A DNA stretch of 24,283 nt from Chara braunii (lineage: Eukaryota; Streptophyta; Charophyceae; Charales; Characeae). The notes under the pieces are model-generated. The model was not told the origin of the DNA. It saw nothing but the letters and a program-made list of their open reading frames with translations, and did not search any database. The position numbers and the translations under genes are program-made. The stretch is from NCBI GenBank assembly GCA_003427395.1, contig BFEA01000222.1, positions 339,677-363,959 on the forward strand. The letters run 5' to 3'. Shown in pieces: positions 9,194 to 18,480 of the stretch. The stretch's first letter is position 1; every line of letters starts with the position of its first letter.

Positions 9194-10373
9194 ACCGCTG
9201 CCCAGGATAGAGGATCTTTTAGATCGGGTGCAGGGTTGTAAGTATTTCTCTAAGATAGATTTGAAGTCCGGATATCATCAGATAGAAGTCCATCCTGATG
9301 ACCAGTACAAGACTACGTTCCGGACTAGATATGGCCATTATGAGTTCATAGTGATGCCCTTTGGACTAACCAACACGCCAGCCACCTTTCAGCGTTGTAT
9401 GAACGATCTGTTTAGGCCATGGTTAGACAAATTTGTACTAGTTTATTTAGATGACATCTTAGTTGCCAACAAGACCCTCCAGGAGCATCAGGGTCATCTC
9501 GGGCAGGTCTTGGAGAAGTTGAGAGAGTCAAACTTCAAGATCAACGCGAAGAAGTGCGAGTGGGCCAAGACACAAGTTTTGTACTTAGGCCATGTATTAG
9601 ACGGAGATGGGATCAAACCTGAGGATAGCAAGATAGCGGCAATCAGAGACTGGCCGACGCCCCGCACATTCACAGAGTTGCGGTCGTTCTTAGGCCTAGC
9701 TAATTACTATAGAAAGTTCGTAAGGAACTTTTCTACTATCGCCGCTCCCTTGCGCAGGTTGCTTAAGAAAGAGGCAATCTGGCAATGGGACAAAGATTGT
9801 ACGTCTGCGCTAAAGAGACTGAAGTGCGCGATAATAGAGTACCCTGTCCTCAAAGTAGCTCATCCATCTTTGCCATTTGTCATCACCACGGACGCAAGTC
9901 AGTATGGTATAGGTGTCGTATTGCAGCAAGACGACGGCAATGGCTATAGACCCGTAGAGTTCATGTCAGCGAGGATGCCCTGTGAGAAGGTCGCTACCTC
10001 CACGTACAAGAGAGAACTCTACGCTCTCAGGCAGGCTTTAGACCATTGGAAGCATTACCTGCTTGGGAGGCACTTCAAAGTATATTCTGACCATGAGACG
10101 CTTAGATGGTTAAAGACTCAGGCCAAGATGACACCTAAGTTGACTAGGTGGGCCGCGGAGATAAACCAGTATGACTTTGAGCTTAAGTCAGTGAAGGGCA
10201 AGTACAACGTAGTTGCGGATGCTCTGAGTAGGAGATCAGACTACTTTGGAGCCATAGTACACTATCTAGATATAGGGAGAGACCTGCAGGAGAAAGTGAG
10301 GCAAGCGTATGCGCAGGACCCTATCTATAGTGACCAAACCACACTACCGCACTACAGAAGGATTGCTGTTTGA
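9165..10373 (+). pseudogene. pol: Ty3/gypsy pol: reverse transcriptase and RNase H
   Basis: A 402-codon frame that completes the RT broken at 9170. RT copies element RNA into cDNA; RNase H removes the RNA strand. Visible blocks: 'YFSKIDLKSGYHQI' (27-40, first catalytic Asp at 32), 'MPFGLTNTPATFQ' (64-76), 'LVYLDDIL' (92-99, catalytic Asp pair), 'YLGHVL' (140-145), and 'LRSFLGLANYYRKFV' (172-186). RNase H has all four acidic residues: Asp243 in 'TTDAS', Glu284 in 'KREL', Asp309 in 'YSDHE' and Asp352 in 'VVADALSR'. The catalytic parts look intact. Near 10350 the frame slips and 'GLLFEKTDVFDR' continues in the integrase frame. Confidence 0.93.
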
Positions 10374-11722
10374 GAAGACGGATGTATTCGACCGCCTATG
10401 CGTTCCCAACAGTGAGGAAATCCGCAGTCTGATCTTAGGGAAATGCCATGACACAAAGGGACACTTTGGTTGGCAAAAGACATTAGCCAATCTGATGCGT
10501 GCGTACACCTGGCCAGGGATGAAGAATGACTGCATAGAGTATGTTCGCAGTTGTAAAGTGTGCCAGAGGAATAAGACTTCTACGCGCGCACCCCTAGGTC
10601 TTCTCAGACGTCTGCCTATTCCTGATCAGCCTGGAGATTCCGTGTCCATAAACTTCATGGATACTTAGGTCAAGAGTAGGCATGGCAAGAGCCAAGTCAT
10701 GGTCATAGTTGACCGTTTTAGCAAGTATGCTGTTTTTATTCCTTTGCCTGCAGAGGCACGTACCGAATTAGTCATTTTGGGTCAGTGAACATGGAGTTCC
10801 GTTGTCGATAGTTAGCGATAGAGATAGTCGTTTCACTAGCCAGAACTGGCAGGAACTTATGAGAGTCTATGGGTCAAAGTTGCTGATGTCGTCTGGCCGC
10901 CATCCAGAAACTAACGGTCAGACTGAGCAGATGAACAAGATCCTGCAGCAAGTTATGTGCATGTACATTAGACCGGATCAGATCAACTGGGACGAGATGT
11001 TACCCAAGGTAGCTAGTGCTTATAATAACAGCGTGCATCTGTCTACCTGTCGCACTCCCAATGAGTTGCACAAGTCCTTTAGACCGCGCAGACCGTTTGA
11101 AGGGCTGAACCGGGATCAGATTCACAGGCTACCGCCCGGTACCAGGGAGTTCGCGATACAATACGAGAAAAAGATCGCAACTGTTGTTGAGAACCTCAGG
11201 AAGGCCCAGCATAGAATGATAGAACAGGCTAATAAGCACCGTCACCCATCGCAGTTTCAGGTAGGCGACTTAGTCTGGGTCAAGTCTAAAGAGTTTGCAC
11301 TTGAGGAGAACATTTCACAGAAGTTACTGCCTGCATATAGAGGACCGTGGCCGGTTCTAGAAGTCAAGGGCGGAGAGGATGGACCGTCCTACACTATAGA
11401 GATTCCAGCACACCTCCATACCTACCCAGTGTTCCATGCTTCAAAGCTATTGCCGTGTGTCACAAGTCAGCAGTTCCCTTCAAGAAGATCCATGATCCCT
11501 CCGGATATGGATGGCACATATGAAATTGACGACATTGTAGATGAAGATGTGTTTAGGACAGGAGGTAGACGTCGTCCACAGAAACAGTATAAGGTCCGGT
11601 TTGCGTATCAGGAACCGGAAGACGACCGCTGGTTTACAAGGACAGAACTTCTAGAAACAGCTCCCGACATAGTCAGAGCCTATGAGTGTGATAAGAAGGG
11701 TAAAGGTTCTGCCTTGGACTGA
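10309..11722 (+). pseudogene. pol: Ty3/gypsy integrase with chromodomain (inactivated)
   Basis: Integrase inserts the cDNA. In 10309-10668 the zinc-binding HHCC domain is visible ('HDTKGH' and 'CKVC' at residues 47-52 and 82-85). At the start of the catalytic core the first Asp is Asn ('SINFMDT', codon AAC at 10651), followed two codons later by a TAG stop (10666). A small deletion and frameshift near 10772 follow. From about 10775 a second open frame runs to 11722. Numbered from 10802, it has Asp6 ('SDRD') and Glu42 ('GQTE'), separated by 35 residues (DD35E), a GPY/F-like 'LLPAYRGPWPVLEV' (175-188), and a chromodomain-like tail at about 240-294 ('YEIDDIVDEDVF', 'KQYKVRFAYQEPEDDRWF'). Chromodomains in this family direct insertion into marked chromatin. 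It is dead on three counts. Confidence 0.9.
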
Positions 11723-12204
11723 AATATTATTGGAGGACCTCGAATTTAGGACGGCGGGAGTGAAACGGTTTTCACCTCTTTGCAGTAGCAGATGCAGATC
11801 CCAGGGTTCGATCCCTAGGCCTTGCCCTATCTGTGAACAGTACCTGTGTAGACCCCGAGAGTTGAACCTGTGACCTGTGTATTCGTAAACACTTGATAGG
11901 CTGTCATAGGTCCATAGGTAGCAGGGGTTCAATCTGTAGGTCTGTCGAATAGAAGTCTTAGCGAAGTCTAGAAGTCCTAGCTGTAGCCTTCTAGAAGGTC
12001 AGCAAGTGGGCAAGTGGGCAAGTGGTGAGTCAAGTGGTGGACTAAACTGCAGTGCAATTGCAGTACGACGGTGGTAGGTTAGCAGTGAGTCCCCACTCAG
12101 TCAGCGGTAAGGTCCAGTCAGTCCCAGTCCGGTCCAGCAAGTACCACAAGGGACTGTGAGCACCATGGGCCGATGGAAGAGGGAAGGCCAACGAGTTTCA
12201 GAAG

Positions 12205-12211
12205 TATAAAT
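12205..12211 (+). promoter_or_regulatory. Possible TATA box of LTR promoter
   Basis: 'gtataaatcaag' stands about 480 bp downstream of the pol stop, in the place where an LTR promoter would be. The assignment rests on position and motif only. Confidence 0.35.
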
Positions 12212-12392
12212 CAAGAGGCAGCGCCCAGCCTTTCATTCATTCCTGCGTGAGCCATGTGGAAGCGCTGCCACAGTGACTTGTGCAAGGAGGTCTGCAGTGA
12301 GCCCGGAGCAGAAGTGGGCGAGAGAGAAGGAGCGTAGCATAGCGATAGGGTAGTTGCGGCCATAGCCACCATAGCCAGAGTTAGTGTGTAGC

Positions 12393-12411
12393 AAGTGTGT
12401 GTGTGTGTGTG
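12393..12411. repeat. Short (GT)n microsatellite
   Basis: About nine GT dinucleotides in a row, within the putative LTR of the gypsy element. Confidence 0.9.
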
Positions 12412-12600
12412 TGAGAGTTCAGAGAGTCGCGTGTGGGATATCCAGGGTGATCCGGTGTATGTGAACAGTGAGTTGTTTGGGCGCTGAGTCGCCATGGCCA
12501 ATTGAAAGTGAACTCGTATCTGGATGCCATATCTCTGAGTTTTGAGTGGGCGCATGTCACCAGTTTGCTGCGCTACTGTTTACATGCATGAAAAGTGTGA

Positions 12601-13196
12601 ATGAGAACGAGTCTGATTGCAAATGAATCGTGGGAAGAGGCGAAAGTACTGATGGAGACAGGAGTCAGAGCGGAATGGAAGAAAACCCGGAATAGGATGG
12701 AGAAGGAAGGGGAAGGACATAGGAAGGCCAAGCTACAAAGGGAATTTGAGAAGACATGGCTAAAGGGAGGTTTACTAGCACGGCTAACGGGAAAAACCCT
12801 CCACTTTACAGACTGGTGGTCCACAGCCAGCCCAATGACAGAAGAGGACGGGGAAACTCCGATGGACCTGGAGTGGTGAAAAGCGTACAGCCGGCCTCAT
12901 TCATCTCTTTCAGGGAAACACAGCATGAAGAGGGTTTAGAGCCTAAGGGCCACAGGAGAGTACTAGACCAGCACGTAGAACACTCTATATCCCATCATAC
13001 AGCCACTGTAAATATTAGGACGGAAAGGGACACCCTAGAGCAAGGACTCAGAATGAACAGGCAGCAAGGAGAGAATAAAGATCAGGAGTCCATCCCATGG
13101 GCAACTGAACGATTAGACCAGAAGGACCAAGCACAGCACCTGTCGACACCAATTCTGGCAATACCACAATCAGTTGGACTAGGCTTGGTAAAATAA
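12601..13196 (+). pseudogene. Probable LINE ORF1-like remnant
   Basis: Two overlapping + strand frames (12601-12879 and 12756-13196) with charged, Lys/Glu/Arg-rich composition ('SWEEAKVLMETG', 'EWKKTRNRMEKEGE', 'AKLQREFEKTW' in the first). They lie directly upstream of a possible LINE endonuclease trace and LINE 3' ends on the same strand. ORF1 proteins of plant LINEs are RNA-binding and poorly conserved. I see no zinc knuckle or RRM signature, so this is a positional guess. A frameshift around 12780-12870 would be needed to join the two. Confidence 0.3.
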
Positions 13197-13354
13197 GAAT
13201 GGCACTCATCGAGAAACAGGAAGTAGGCTAGGACAAAGAATCATTAGACCACTAGGATTAACCTCCTGAGAAGATTCAGGGTCTAGGAATAAGGAACAGC
13301 TCACATCTTAATGCTTGCACTTGCAATGGGTGAACCATGACAACATTATAACCG

Positions 13355-13371
13355 AGGGTTTAGGGTTTAGG
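13355..13371 (+). repeat. Telomere-type TTTAGGG run (interstitial)
   Basis: 'agggtttagggtttagg' holds about 2.4 units of the plant-type telomere repeat. Similar runs occur at 13627-13640 and 15924-15942. The flanks of the first and third are alike ('cgagggtttagggttta'), so they may belong to a repeat family rather than come from telomere capture. Confidence 0.6.
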
Positions 13372-13476
13372 ATGGTAGCCGTTACAGAAACTAGGTATTT
13401 AGGGTAATTAGACTTGAGTCCTTCCAACAGAGTCATAAGAGCCCCTGAACATTCTGTTAGAATACACCTAGCGGGG

Positions 13477-13498
13477 AAAAAAAAAAAAAAAAAAAAAA
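13477..13498 (+). repeat. Poly-A tract (22 A)
   Basis: A pure A22 run on the + strand within LINE debris. It may be the tail of a retroposed fragment whose 3' end is here, with another LINE piece continuing after it. Confidence 0.9.
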
Positions 13499-14084
13499 GA
13501 ATGAGAAATCAAAATAGGGAACGACCAACTACTGTAACAAGGAAACAATTCTAAACGGCTATACCAACAAGAACAGAGGCGAACTACAAGAGCACGGCCC
13601 ACACAGATTTTCACTACGGGAGCTACGGTTTAGGGTTTAGTAGGAATCACAGCAAATACAGCCCCACAGAGCACGGCCCATACAGATTTCCACCAAAGGA
13701 GGACGCATCAGAAGTTCCAGCACTAGAAAAATCCAGAAACACGGACTGAGGTAGAGAGAGCGTAAGGGGTCAGGGTTTAGCATGAAGGGCATAGGCCTGA
13801 GAGGCTATCTATAACTTCGGACTCACAGATAATTCAAACATTATCAATGCTGAAACCCCTAAGGTCTTATCTACTTAGCGAAACCAACAGTAAATGAGTC
13901 TGGCCAATGTCTTCAGTGCTTAAATCGGGTCTGACAGCCGACCAGCTGAGAGGAGCACGCTAATCAAGACCTACGCAGATACGCCACAAACCACAAACAA
14001 AAGTAACAGAAGCCAGCCTACCTACAGTGTCAGGTCCTAAGTCAAGGAGGCTAACTTAGGCAGGGGTGAGGGGTGGTACATCCT

Positions 14085-14281
14085 TCCAAAAAGGAAGTAA
14101 TCAATGCCGTCCACTCGGACCTCCCAACCATAATGGGGAGGAGCGTAGGTGTATCCTCATTGTACTCATCATTGACTTGCCGGGGGAATAGGAACCGGAC
14201 TGTTGCTCCCCAGAATGGTAGGAGCCAGAACCTTGTGGTTCTGTCCTTTTGTAAAAAAGAAAAAAAGAAAAAAAAAAAAAA
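14085..14281 (+). repeat. LINE 3' end, copy 1, with A-rich tail
   Basis: This stretch parallels 16640-16835: both start with 'gaagtaatcaatgc(c/t)gtc' (14094; 16644), continue through a 'gctccccagaat / gctccccaccaat...ggagc' block and 'ttgtggt', and end in A-rich tails (14252-14281). Two related 3' UTR-plus-tail units on the same strand indicate two insertions of one LINE family. Confidence 0.7.
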
Positions 14282-14592
14282 GGATTGTTCTGGGCCTCTG
14301 GCCCTTCTGGGTAATGAGCAAATCTTGGGCCAAGAACAGCAGTCACCCTGGGGCCTCTGACAACATGGAAGATCCGACAGCGCAGCAAGACTACTGGCAA
14401 CAATTGGAGGAGATCTTTCCAGCAAAGGCTTATAAGCCACGGACCAGGGAAGAGGTGTGAGACAGCCACTATTTTGCAACCAATGGTTGACAGACAAACG
14501 GGGGAAGCCAAGAACACTGACAGGAACAGACTCCCGTTGGGGAAACTGGGTGGAGCCACGAAGTGTGACAGGCGAAACACTTATGGAATGAG

Positions 14593-15824
14593 ATGGAAAA
14601 GCGGTGGAAAACAGCAAGAGAATTAAGAGGTGAAATGAAGGGAAGTCACAAGATGTTTGAAAACCAAGATGAGGTGCTGATCGCGGTACCAGAGAATTGG
14701 ATCACCCTACTGCAGCAGGATCCATATTGGACAAGGGGAGAGTGGGCAACATGGGCAGACGAGACACCACCAACAACGGCATTTCAAGTATGGGGACTGG
14801 CGGGACCAGAGGAGAGCTCGCTAAGCACGGACATGTACAACATCATAGAACCAGGGGCAGCAACAAGTCTACTACTAAAGAACTCCAGGACACCGGTCTC
14901 GATTCAGAAGGCAAGGGTCAGGAAAGTCAGAGTGGTTGAAACAGACGAGTTTATCATTCACTGCCCAACAGTTATGAACTTACCGTAGATAATCTGGAAG
15001 TAGACCCGGTGGAATGGGCATGGAGCCTGTGGGGCACATCACAAAGAATAGCATTGAGAGCGAATATCCTCCAGTATACTATACACATGGGCTACAAACT
15101 AAGGAAGCGCTCTCAAGCACCAGATGTCCAGTTGCAGCAAATGTGGCAAAAGCAGATGGGCACCACTCCAGGGCAGATACAAGGATTTCCATGGACAAGG
15201 CTGGGGGTGATACGACTGGGAAAAATAAGGAGCATGCAGTGACGAAGCTTCTATCTAGTGCTACCAGTGAACGCCTGGCTCAACAACAGGAGGGACATAA
15301 GGATAGGAGCCCGAAAAAGGAAGTCTGTCTCATCTGCAAAGATGGACTCAAGGAAACAGTAAGCCACTGCCTGCTGAATTGCACAAAGGCAGAACAGGTG
15401 TGACAAGAGTTAGGCATTGTGGCAAAGAGTGAGCAAGAACCCGTTTCCTACCAATGAAATCTCAGTGTTATTGGGGAGACGCACGCCTCACACATGGACG
15501 AAGTTCGAATACAACTGCTACCAGAAACTCCACCAACATGGGCTGTGGATTATCTGGAAAAGTAGATGCCAGGCCACACTCGACAGACAGGCGAGGCATA
15601 AAAGTGAGGCAAGGGCAGAACTTAGAATGCTATTAAGAACTGAGATCATGGCACAAAGGTGGACAACACGCAAAAAAATGGAAGCAGCTCCGGACAAGGC
15701 CCAGAAGATAAGAGAGGCCTGCAACAACAATGTAATTGGCCAAGGTAAAGTGGCAGAGCTGCAGGAAAAGGGACTGAAATGGACATGGTGGGCACTGGGA
15801 GAGGACTCAGTCAACCAAGCATAA
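14593..15824 (+). pseudogene. LINE ORF2 C-terminal region with zf-RVT (broken)
   Basis: The end of a non-LTR retrotransposon ORF2, spread over three frames. 14593-14965 includes 'PENWITLLQQDPYWTRGEW'. After a shift, 'LTVDNLEVDPVEWAW' and 'ILQYTIHMGYKLRKR' follow (about 14965-15100), then 'VIRLGKIRSMQ' and 'LPVNAWLNNRRDIRI' with one stop between. A second shift leads to the zf-RVT zinc finger 'CLICKDGLKETVSHCLLNC' (15326-15382, CX2CX9HX4C). A third leads to 15417-15824 with 'HQHGLWIIWKSRCQATL', the tail typical after zf-RVT. The RT core itself is absent upstream, so the copy is 5'-truncated, as is usual for LINEs, and at least three shifts make it dead. Confidence 0.75.
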
Positions 15825-16237
15825 AGAGCCAAGTAGATTTGGACTAGGATGAATAGAGCAAGGCGAAAGCAGGCTCTGCTTAGGCAATACCATGGAAGGG
15901 GAGACCAGTCCAGAAACAAAGACGAGGGTTTAGGGTTTAAGGGGCAACTGAATCATAGGATCGCCACAGGAGGAGGGAATAGAGGGGAGGCAACAGGGGG
16001 CCAGATAGTAGCTGGGGAGGGTTCGCTAGGGTGATGGCAGGAAAAGGGAGCGCCTAGAGGAGGGTTGCAAGAAAGAGTACTCTGGCTAGGGGTTCCAGTG
16101 ATTCAGACAGCTTTAAACTGAGAGGCCAGAGGGCAGGGGTTTCAAGTCATCGAGTCTTGATTCTTCGGGAAATTGTTTTTCTGCTCACATCATAAGCGGA
16201 ACTGGCTAATGCTGCCAGGATAACTCCGGGTTGAATT
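15825..16237 (+). other. LINE 3' UTR or spacer
   Basis: It follows the stop of the LINE frame and is purine-rich, with no gene. It contains a telomere-type run 'gagggtttagggtttaagg' at 15924-15942. Confidence 0.5.
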
Positions 16238-16483
16238 GTGAGGTCCCCGACAGCTTTGGTTAAGAAAAAAGAAGTCGGAGACAGAGGACAGGGTGCGATG
16301 GAAAGGACCTGGAGGCAGGTAAGACACCACCCTGAAAAAGGGAAGGAGATAAGGGAAGCCTTCGTAAGAAGAGTATTAGGAGGAGGCAAGTTGACGAACA
16401 TTGAAGGACAGATATTTCAATTTGTATGGTGGGCAGGGGCGGAGAATCAGATAGGGTCAGCCCCCAAGGAGTTAGAAGTATAG
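16238..16483 (+). pseudogene. Second LINE C-terminal fragment
   Basis: The frame resembles the end of the LINE protein at 15700-15824: 'GKEIREAFVRRVLGGGKL...FVWWAG' against 'AQKIREACNNNVIGQGKV...WTWWALG'. This is a second, diverged copy of the same C-terminus. It is followed by the 3' end with poly-A at 16640-16835, so it is the 3' remnant of another insertion nested beside the first. Confidence 0.55.
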
Positions 16484-16639
16484 CTGACACTTCGAGCTTC
16501 AGAATAGAGGATCAATAGGTTAGGCAATAGGAAAAGGAAAGGTCTGGTTTCAGGAATGTTTTGTTGGCAGGGGTAGATAGTCGAGAGGGATGGGGATTGG
16601 TTCAAACTCTGGATGGGCGTAACTGACAGCCAATCCTTC

Positions 16640-16835
16640 CCAGAGAAGTAATCAATGCTGTCAGGCTTCCCCAGGCCGTAACGTGGGGAAGCACTATGTG
16701 TAATCAAGTGATGTAATGACTATTTTCTTCAAAGCGACGCTGGGCTAGTTTCCCAGCAAGTGACGCTCCCCACCAATAGAAAGGAGCATTCTTTGTGGTA
16801 AAATTCCTATAAAAAAAAAAACAAAAAAAAAACAA
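16640..16835 (+). repeat. LINE 3' end, copy 2, with A-rich tail
   Basis: Related to 14085-14281 (see there). It ends with A-rich runs interrupted by single C residues (about 16811-16834). It is the likely terminus of the LINE fragment whose coding part ends at 16483. Confidence 0.7.
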
Positions 16836-17244
16836 GAGCTCATTTTCTGGCTTGCCCAGCTGATCCCGGCAGGTGAGCCCAGGTAACCCTTGCAGAGTAG
16901 CTTCATTGAGAACTCGCATAACAGAGGTTTCAGCATCAGAAGATGAAAAGAGTCAGACACTGGAATCTCTGTGATAAGTGATGCAGTGAAGGAGCCCATG
17001 CATAACCTGGTAAACCAACAGAATATTGTCAAGATGGCAGGTATCGTTTCAGACACGATGCCGAAGGCATGGTGCATTTCTGCTGGCGGCCAACCCAGCC
17101 GCCAACAGGTCTGAGGATTGGAGCTATCAGAACATGGCATAGATCAGTGAATTCACTTACACTCTGGATTTGTGTGTGCTGTGGGTGTCATGTCTTCCTG
17201 GTGCTGGTTCTGTTTGCCTCTTTGGCTTTCCTGGGACAAGACAG
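16836..17244 (+). other. Likely host intron
   Basis: No element signature and no coding block is recognised between the LINE tail and the IFT172-like exon. The minus-strand 131-codon frame (16745-17140) overlaps the poly-A and has no motif. The last 40 bases before the exon are pyrimidine-rich ('tttgcctctttggctttcc'), as expected at an intron 3' end. Confidence 0.45.
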
Positions 17245-17322
17245 ATGTACAGAGTGAACAACATGTGGGATGAGGCAATAAGAGTAGCCAAGCTCTATGG
17301 AGGAATCAGTGCTTCAAAACAG
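17245..17322 (+). CDS. IFT172: Candidate internal exon of IFT172 (intraflagellar transport)
   Basis: A 78-bp, 26-codon island with no stop or shift, encoding 'MYRVNNMWDEAIRVAK' followed by 'GGISASKQ'. This matches my memory of a TPR-like repeat of IFT172, an IFT-B protein moving along the cilium, where 'MYR..(L/M)W(D/E)EA.RVA' precedes 'GG..A.K.VAY.WA'. It is bounded by a good acceptor (pyrimidine-rich stretch then 'gacaagacag') and a donor ('CAG|gtaatg'), giving a phase-0 exon exactly at the K-Q / V-A junction. It is the only clean coding-like block among dead elements, which fits a host exon inside very large introns. I found neither neighbouring exon in the window. The alternative, a captured or processed fragment, is less likely because both splice sites are present. 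Confidence 0.6.
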
Positions 17323-17531
17323 GTAATGGAATTATCCTAGGGTCGAGCATGAAGTGAGAGTAGTGGCTCATCATTGCAACACTTCCATGGTACAGTCACC
17401 AGATAAACACCATGGATTCATGAATACTCTCTCCCGAAGGGTCTTCCTCGTTCTCTTGTGTGAATCTTCATGTGACAATTACATAGTGTTCAGCATAGGA
17501 ACTCCTTCAAGACTAACTTTCGCAAAGACGT
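17323..17531 (+). other. Likely start of host intron
   Basis: It begins with the donor 'gtaatg' of the candidate exon. No coding block is seen before the retroelement composite begins. Confidence 0.4.
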
Positions 17532-17885
17532 ATGACTAACATCAAACACACAGATGATAATCAGCAGTGGATGTACCCAACATGTTGCCCAGCTTTTTCT
17601 CCTTACCCGGAATCTCGTTCTTTCCCGACTCTCTCTGTTTATTTTCCAGACCCCACACAGCAGGCATATAACCTTAGTTTAAGTTTGAGGTCCGTAACTG
17701 ATCAAGTGCGGCATATTGGTCGTGCTCATTTGTCAAACCACCAGGCATCTGTTTGTCATCCCGTAGATTGGCATGCACACCTGGAGTGGAATAATAACTT
17801 GTATTCTGCAGGAGGTTGGCACAAGAAACAACTCTGTCATCTTAACAGTGTTGTGCAGGCAGAGCGACTTGAGTTGCAACTGTGA
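17532..17885 (+). pseudogene. Possible N-terminal segment of the Penelope-like element
   Basis: A 117-codon frame with His, Cys and Trp-rich stretches ('MYPTCCPAFSPYPESR', 'HPVDWHAHLEW', 'GGWHKKQLCHL') but no family I can name. It precedes the GIY-YIG-like segment and could be the N-terminal zinc-binding part of the element. It could also be chance. Confidence 0.3.
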
Positions 17886-18200
17886 GGTGTTGATCAACAA
17901 CTCCTTGAACCAGGTATGGACCCCATCACTGTCTGAGGAGTGATTTATGCAAGAGCATTGGCATACACAACTCTTCTACTGCTTTTCACCATCGCCATTG
18001 TCATCTCTACCATGCAATGTGTGGGCAACCAGCATTCAATTTTGTGGCTTGGCCCTTGGAATGCATCGATCCTAGCCTTTATCATACGCCTGAAGGCCTT
18101 AATGATCATGCCCTCTTTCAGCAGGCTGCTACGCCCCGTGAGGGTTTCTGGGTTCAGAAACTTCGAATTCTTCACCCCGTCGGTTTCAGTGCAGTCCTTC
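17885..18200 (+). pseudogene. GIY-YIG endonuclease-like remnant
   Basis: In the frame that includes 18017-18200, 'FHHRHCHLYHAMCGQPAFNF' resembles the R...H block of GIY-YIG nucleases. It is followed by 'TPREGFWVQKLRILHPVGF' (about 18130-18188), which matches the family C-terminal pattern RExFWIxxLxTxxPxGLN. The GIY...YIG strand itself is not readable (stops upstream at about 17893 and 17908). In Penelope-like elements this domain nicks the target site. Its position before the RT is the permuted order. Confidence 0.45.
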
Positions 18201-18254
18201 CAATGGCTACAGTAGACTGTCCTCTCCCTGACGACACTTCCACCCTGGATACAC

Positions 18255-18480
18255 ATGGGCCCTCGTCCCGTTGCTCCTCAGCCCCCTCGACCTCCTCATG
18301 CCTCAGCTCCTCCTGTTTCCCTCCCTATCACATCTATTGCTGCTCCATCCGTTCCTGCATCGACTGATCCTTCTCAAACAACAACCCTCTTACCAACACC
18401 CGTTGGCTCTCATACTACACCTCTTTTACCGACACCCCCTCATTGTTTACGTCTTTTGCCAACACCTCGGTTAGGTCATT
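18255..18480 (+). pseudogene. Pro/Thr/Ser-rich linker
   Basis: A frame with 'PRPVAPQPPRPPHASAPPV', 'PSVPASTDPSQTTTLLPTP' and two further 'LLPTP' copies lies between the GIY-YIG-like block and the RT. Low-complexity proline-rich linkers are common between retroelement domains. It has no enzymatic motif. Confidence 0.5.

Larger units (their letters stand above)
6385..12560 (+). mobile_element. Decayed Ty3/gypsy chromovirus
   Basis: A + strand LTR-retrotransposon with gag, CCHC knuckle, aspartic protease, RT, RNase H, integrase and a C-terminal chromodomain-like segment, in the order that defines Ty3/gypsy. The element is not autonomous: gag has stops and frameshifts, RT is frameshifted at about 9170, the RNase H-integrase junction is frameshifted at about 10350, and the integrase core has a stop, a small deletion and a missing catalytic Asp. 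Outer boundaries are approximate because paired LTRs were not found. The coding remains are well preserved, which suggests recent insertion relative to its neighbours. Confidence 0.9.
11723..12560 (+). other. 3' flank of gypsy element, possible 3' LTR
   Basis: Directly after the pol stop there are about 830 bp without coding signal. A TATA-type box 'tataaat' at 12205-12211 is followed by a plausible transcribed leader, as expected of an LTR U3-R junction. An 8-bp 'caagtggg'-type short repeat lies at about 12004-12030 and a (GT)n at 12393-12411. No copy of this region occurs 5' of gag, so LTR status is not proven. Short '(g)ggttc(g/a)atc' blocks at about 11805 and 11927 resemble a tRNA B box but have no tRNA around them. 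Confidence 0.4.
13197..14592 (+). other. LINE debris and 3' end, no intact gene
   Basis: Mostly non-coding. At about 13371-13400 a short trace 'RMVAVTETRYLG' resembles the ETR block of APE-type LINE endonucleases. A run of 22 A (13477-13498) follows, then a direct repeat 'agcacggccca.acagattt' at 13592 and 13672. Short 'agggtttagggtttagg' runs lie at 13355-13371 and 13627-13640. A LINE 3' end with poly-A is at 14085-14281. A short frame at 14365-14460 ('DPTAQQDYWQQLEEIFPAKAY') may begin the next LINE fragment. Confidence 0.45.

Noticed and set aside
11790-11945. tRNA-like B boxes ('ggttcgatcc', 'ggttcaatct')
   Set aside because: No matching acceptor stem, anticodon arm or A box at the right distance; at most a tRNA-derived fragment.
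14051-14617. 188-codon minus-strand frame
   Set aside because: It runs antisense through the LINE 3' end and poly-A (giving a Phe run) and has no motif.
16745-17140. 131-codon minus-strand frame with hydrophobic stretch
   Set aside because: The hydrophobic Phe run is the reverse of the A-rich LINE tail; no other support.
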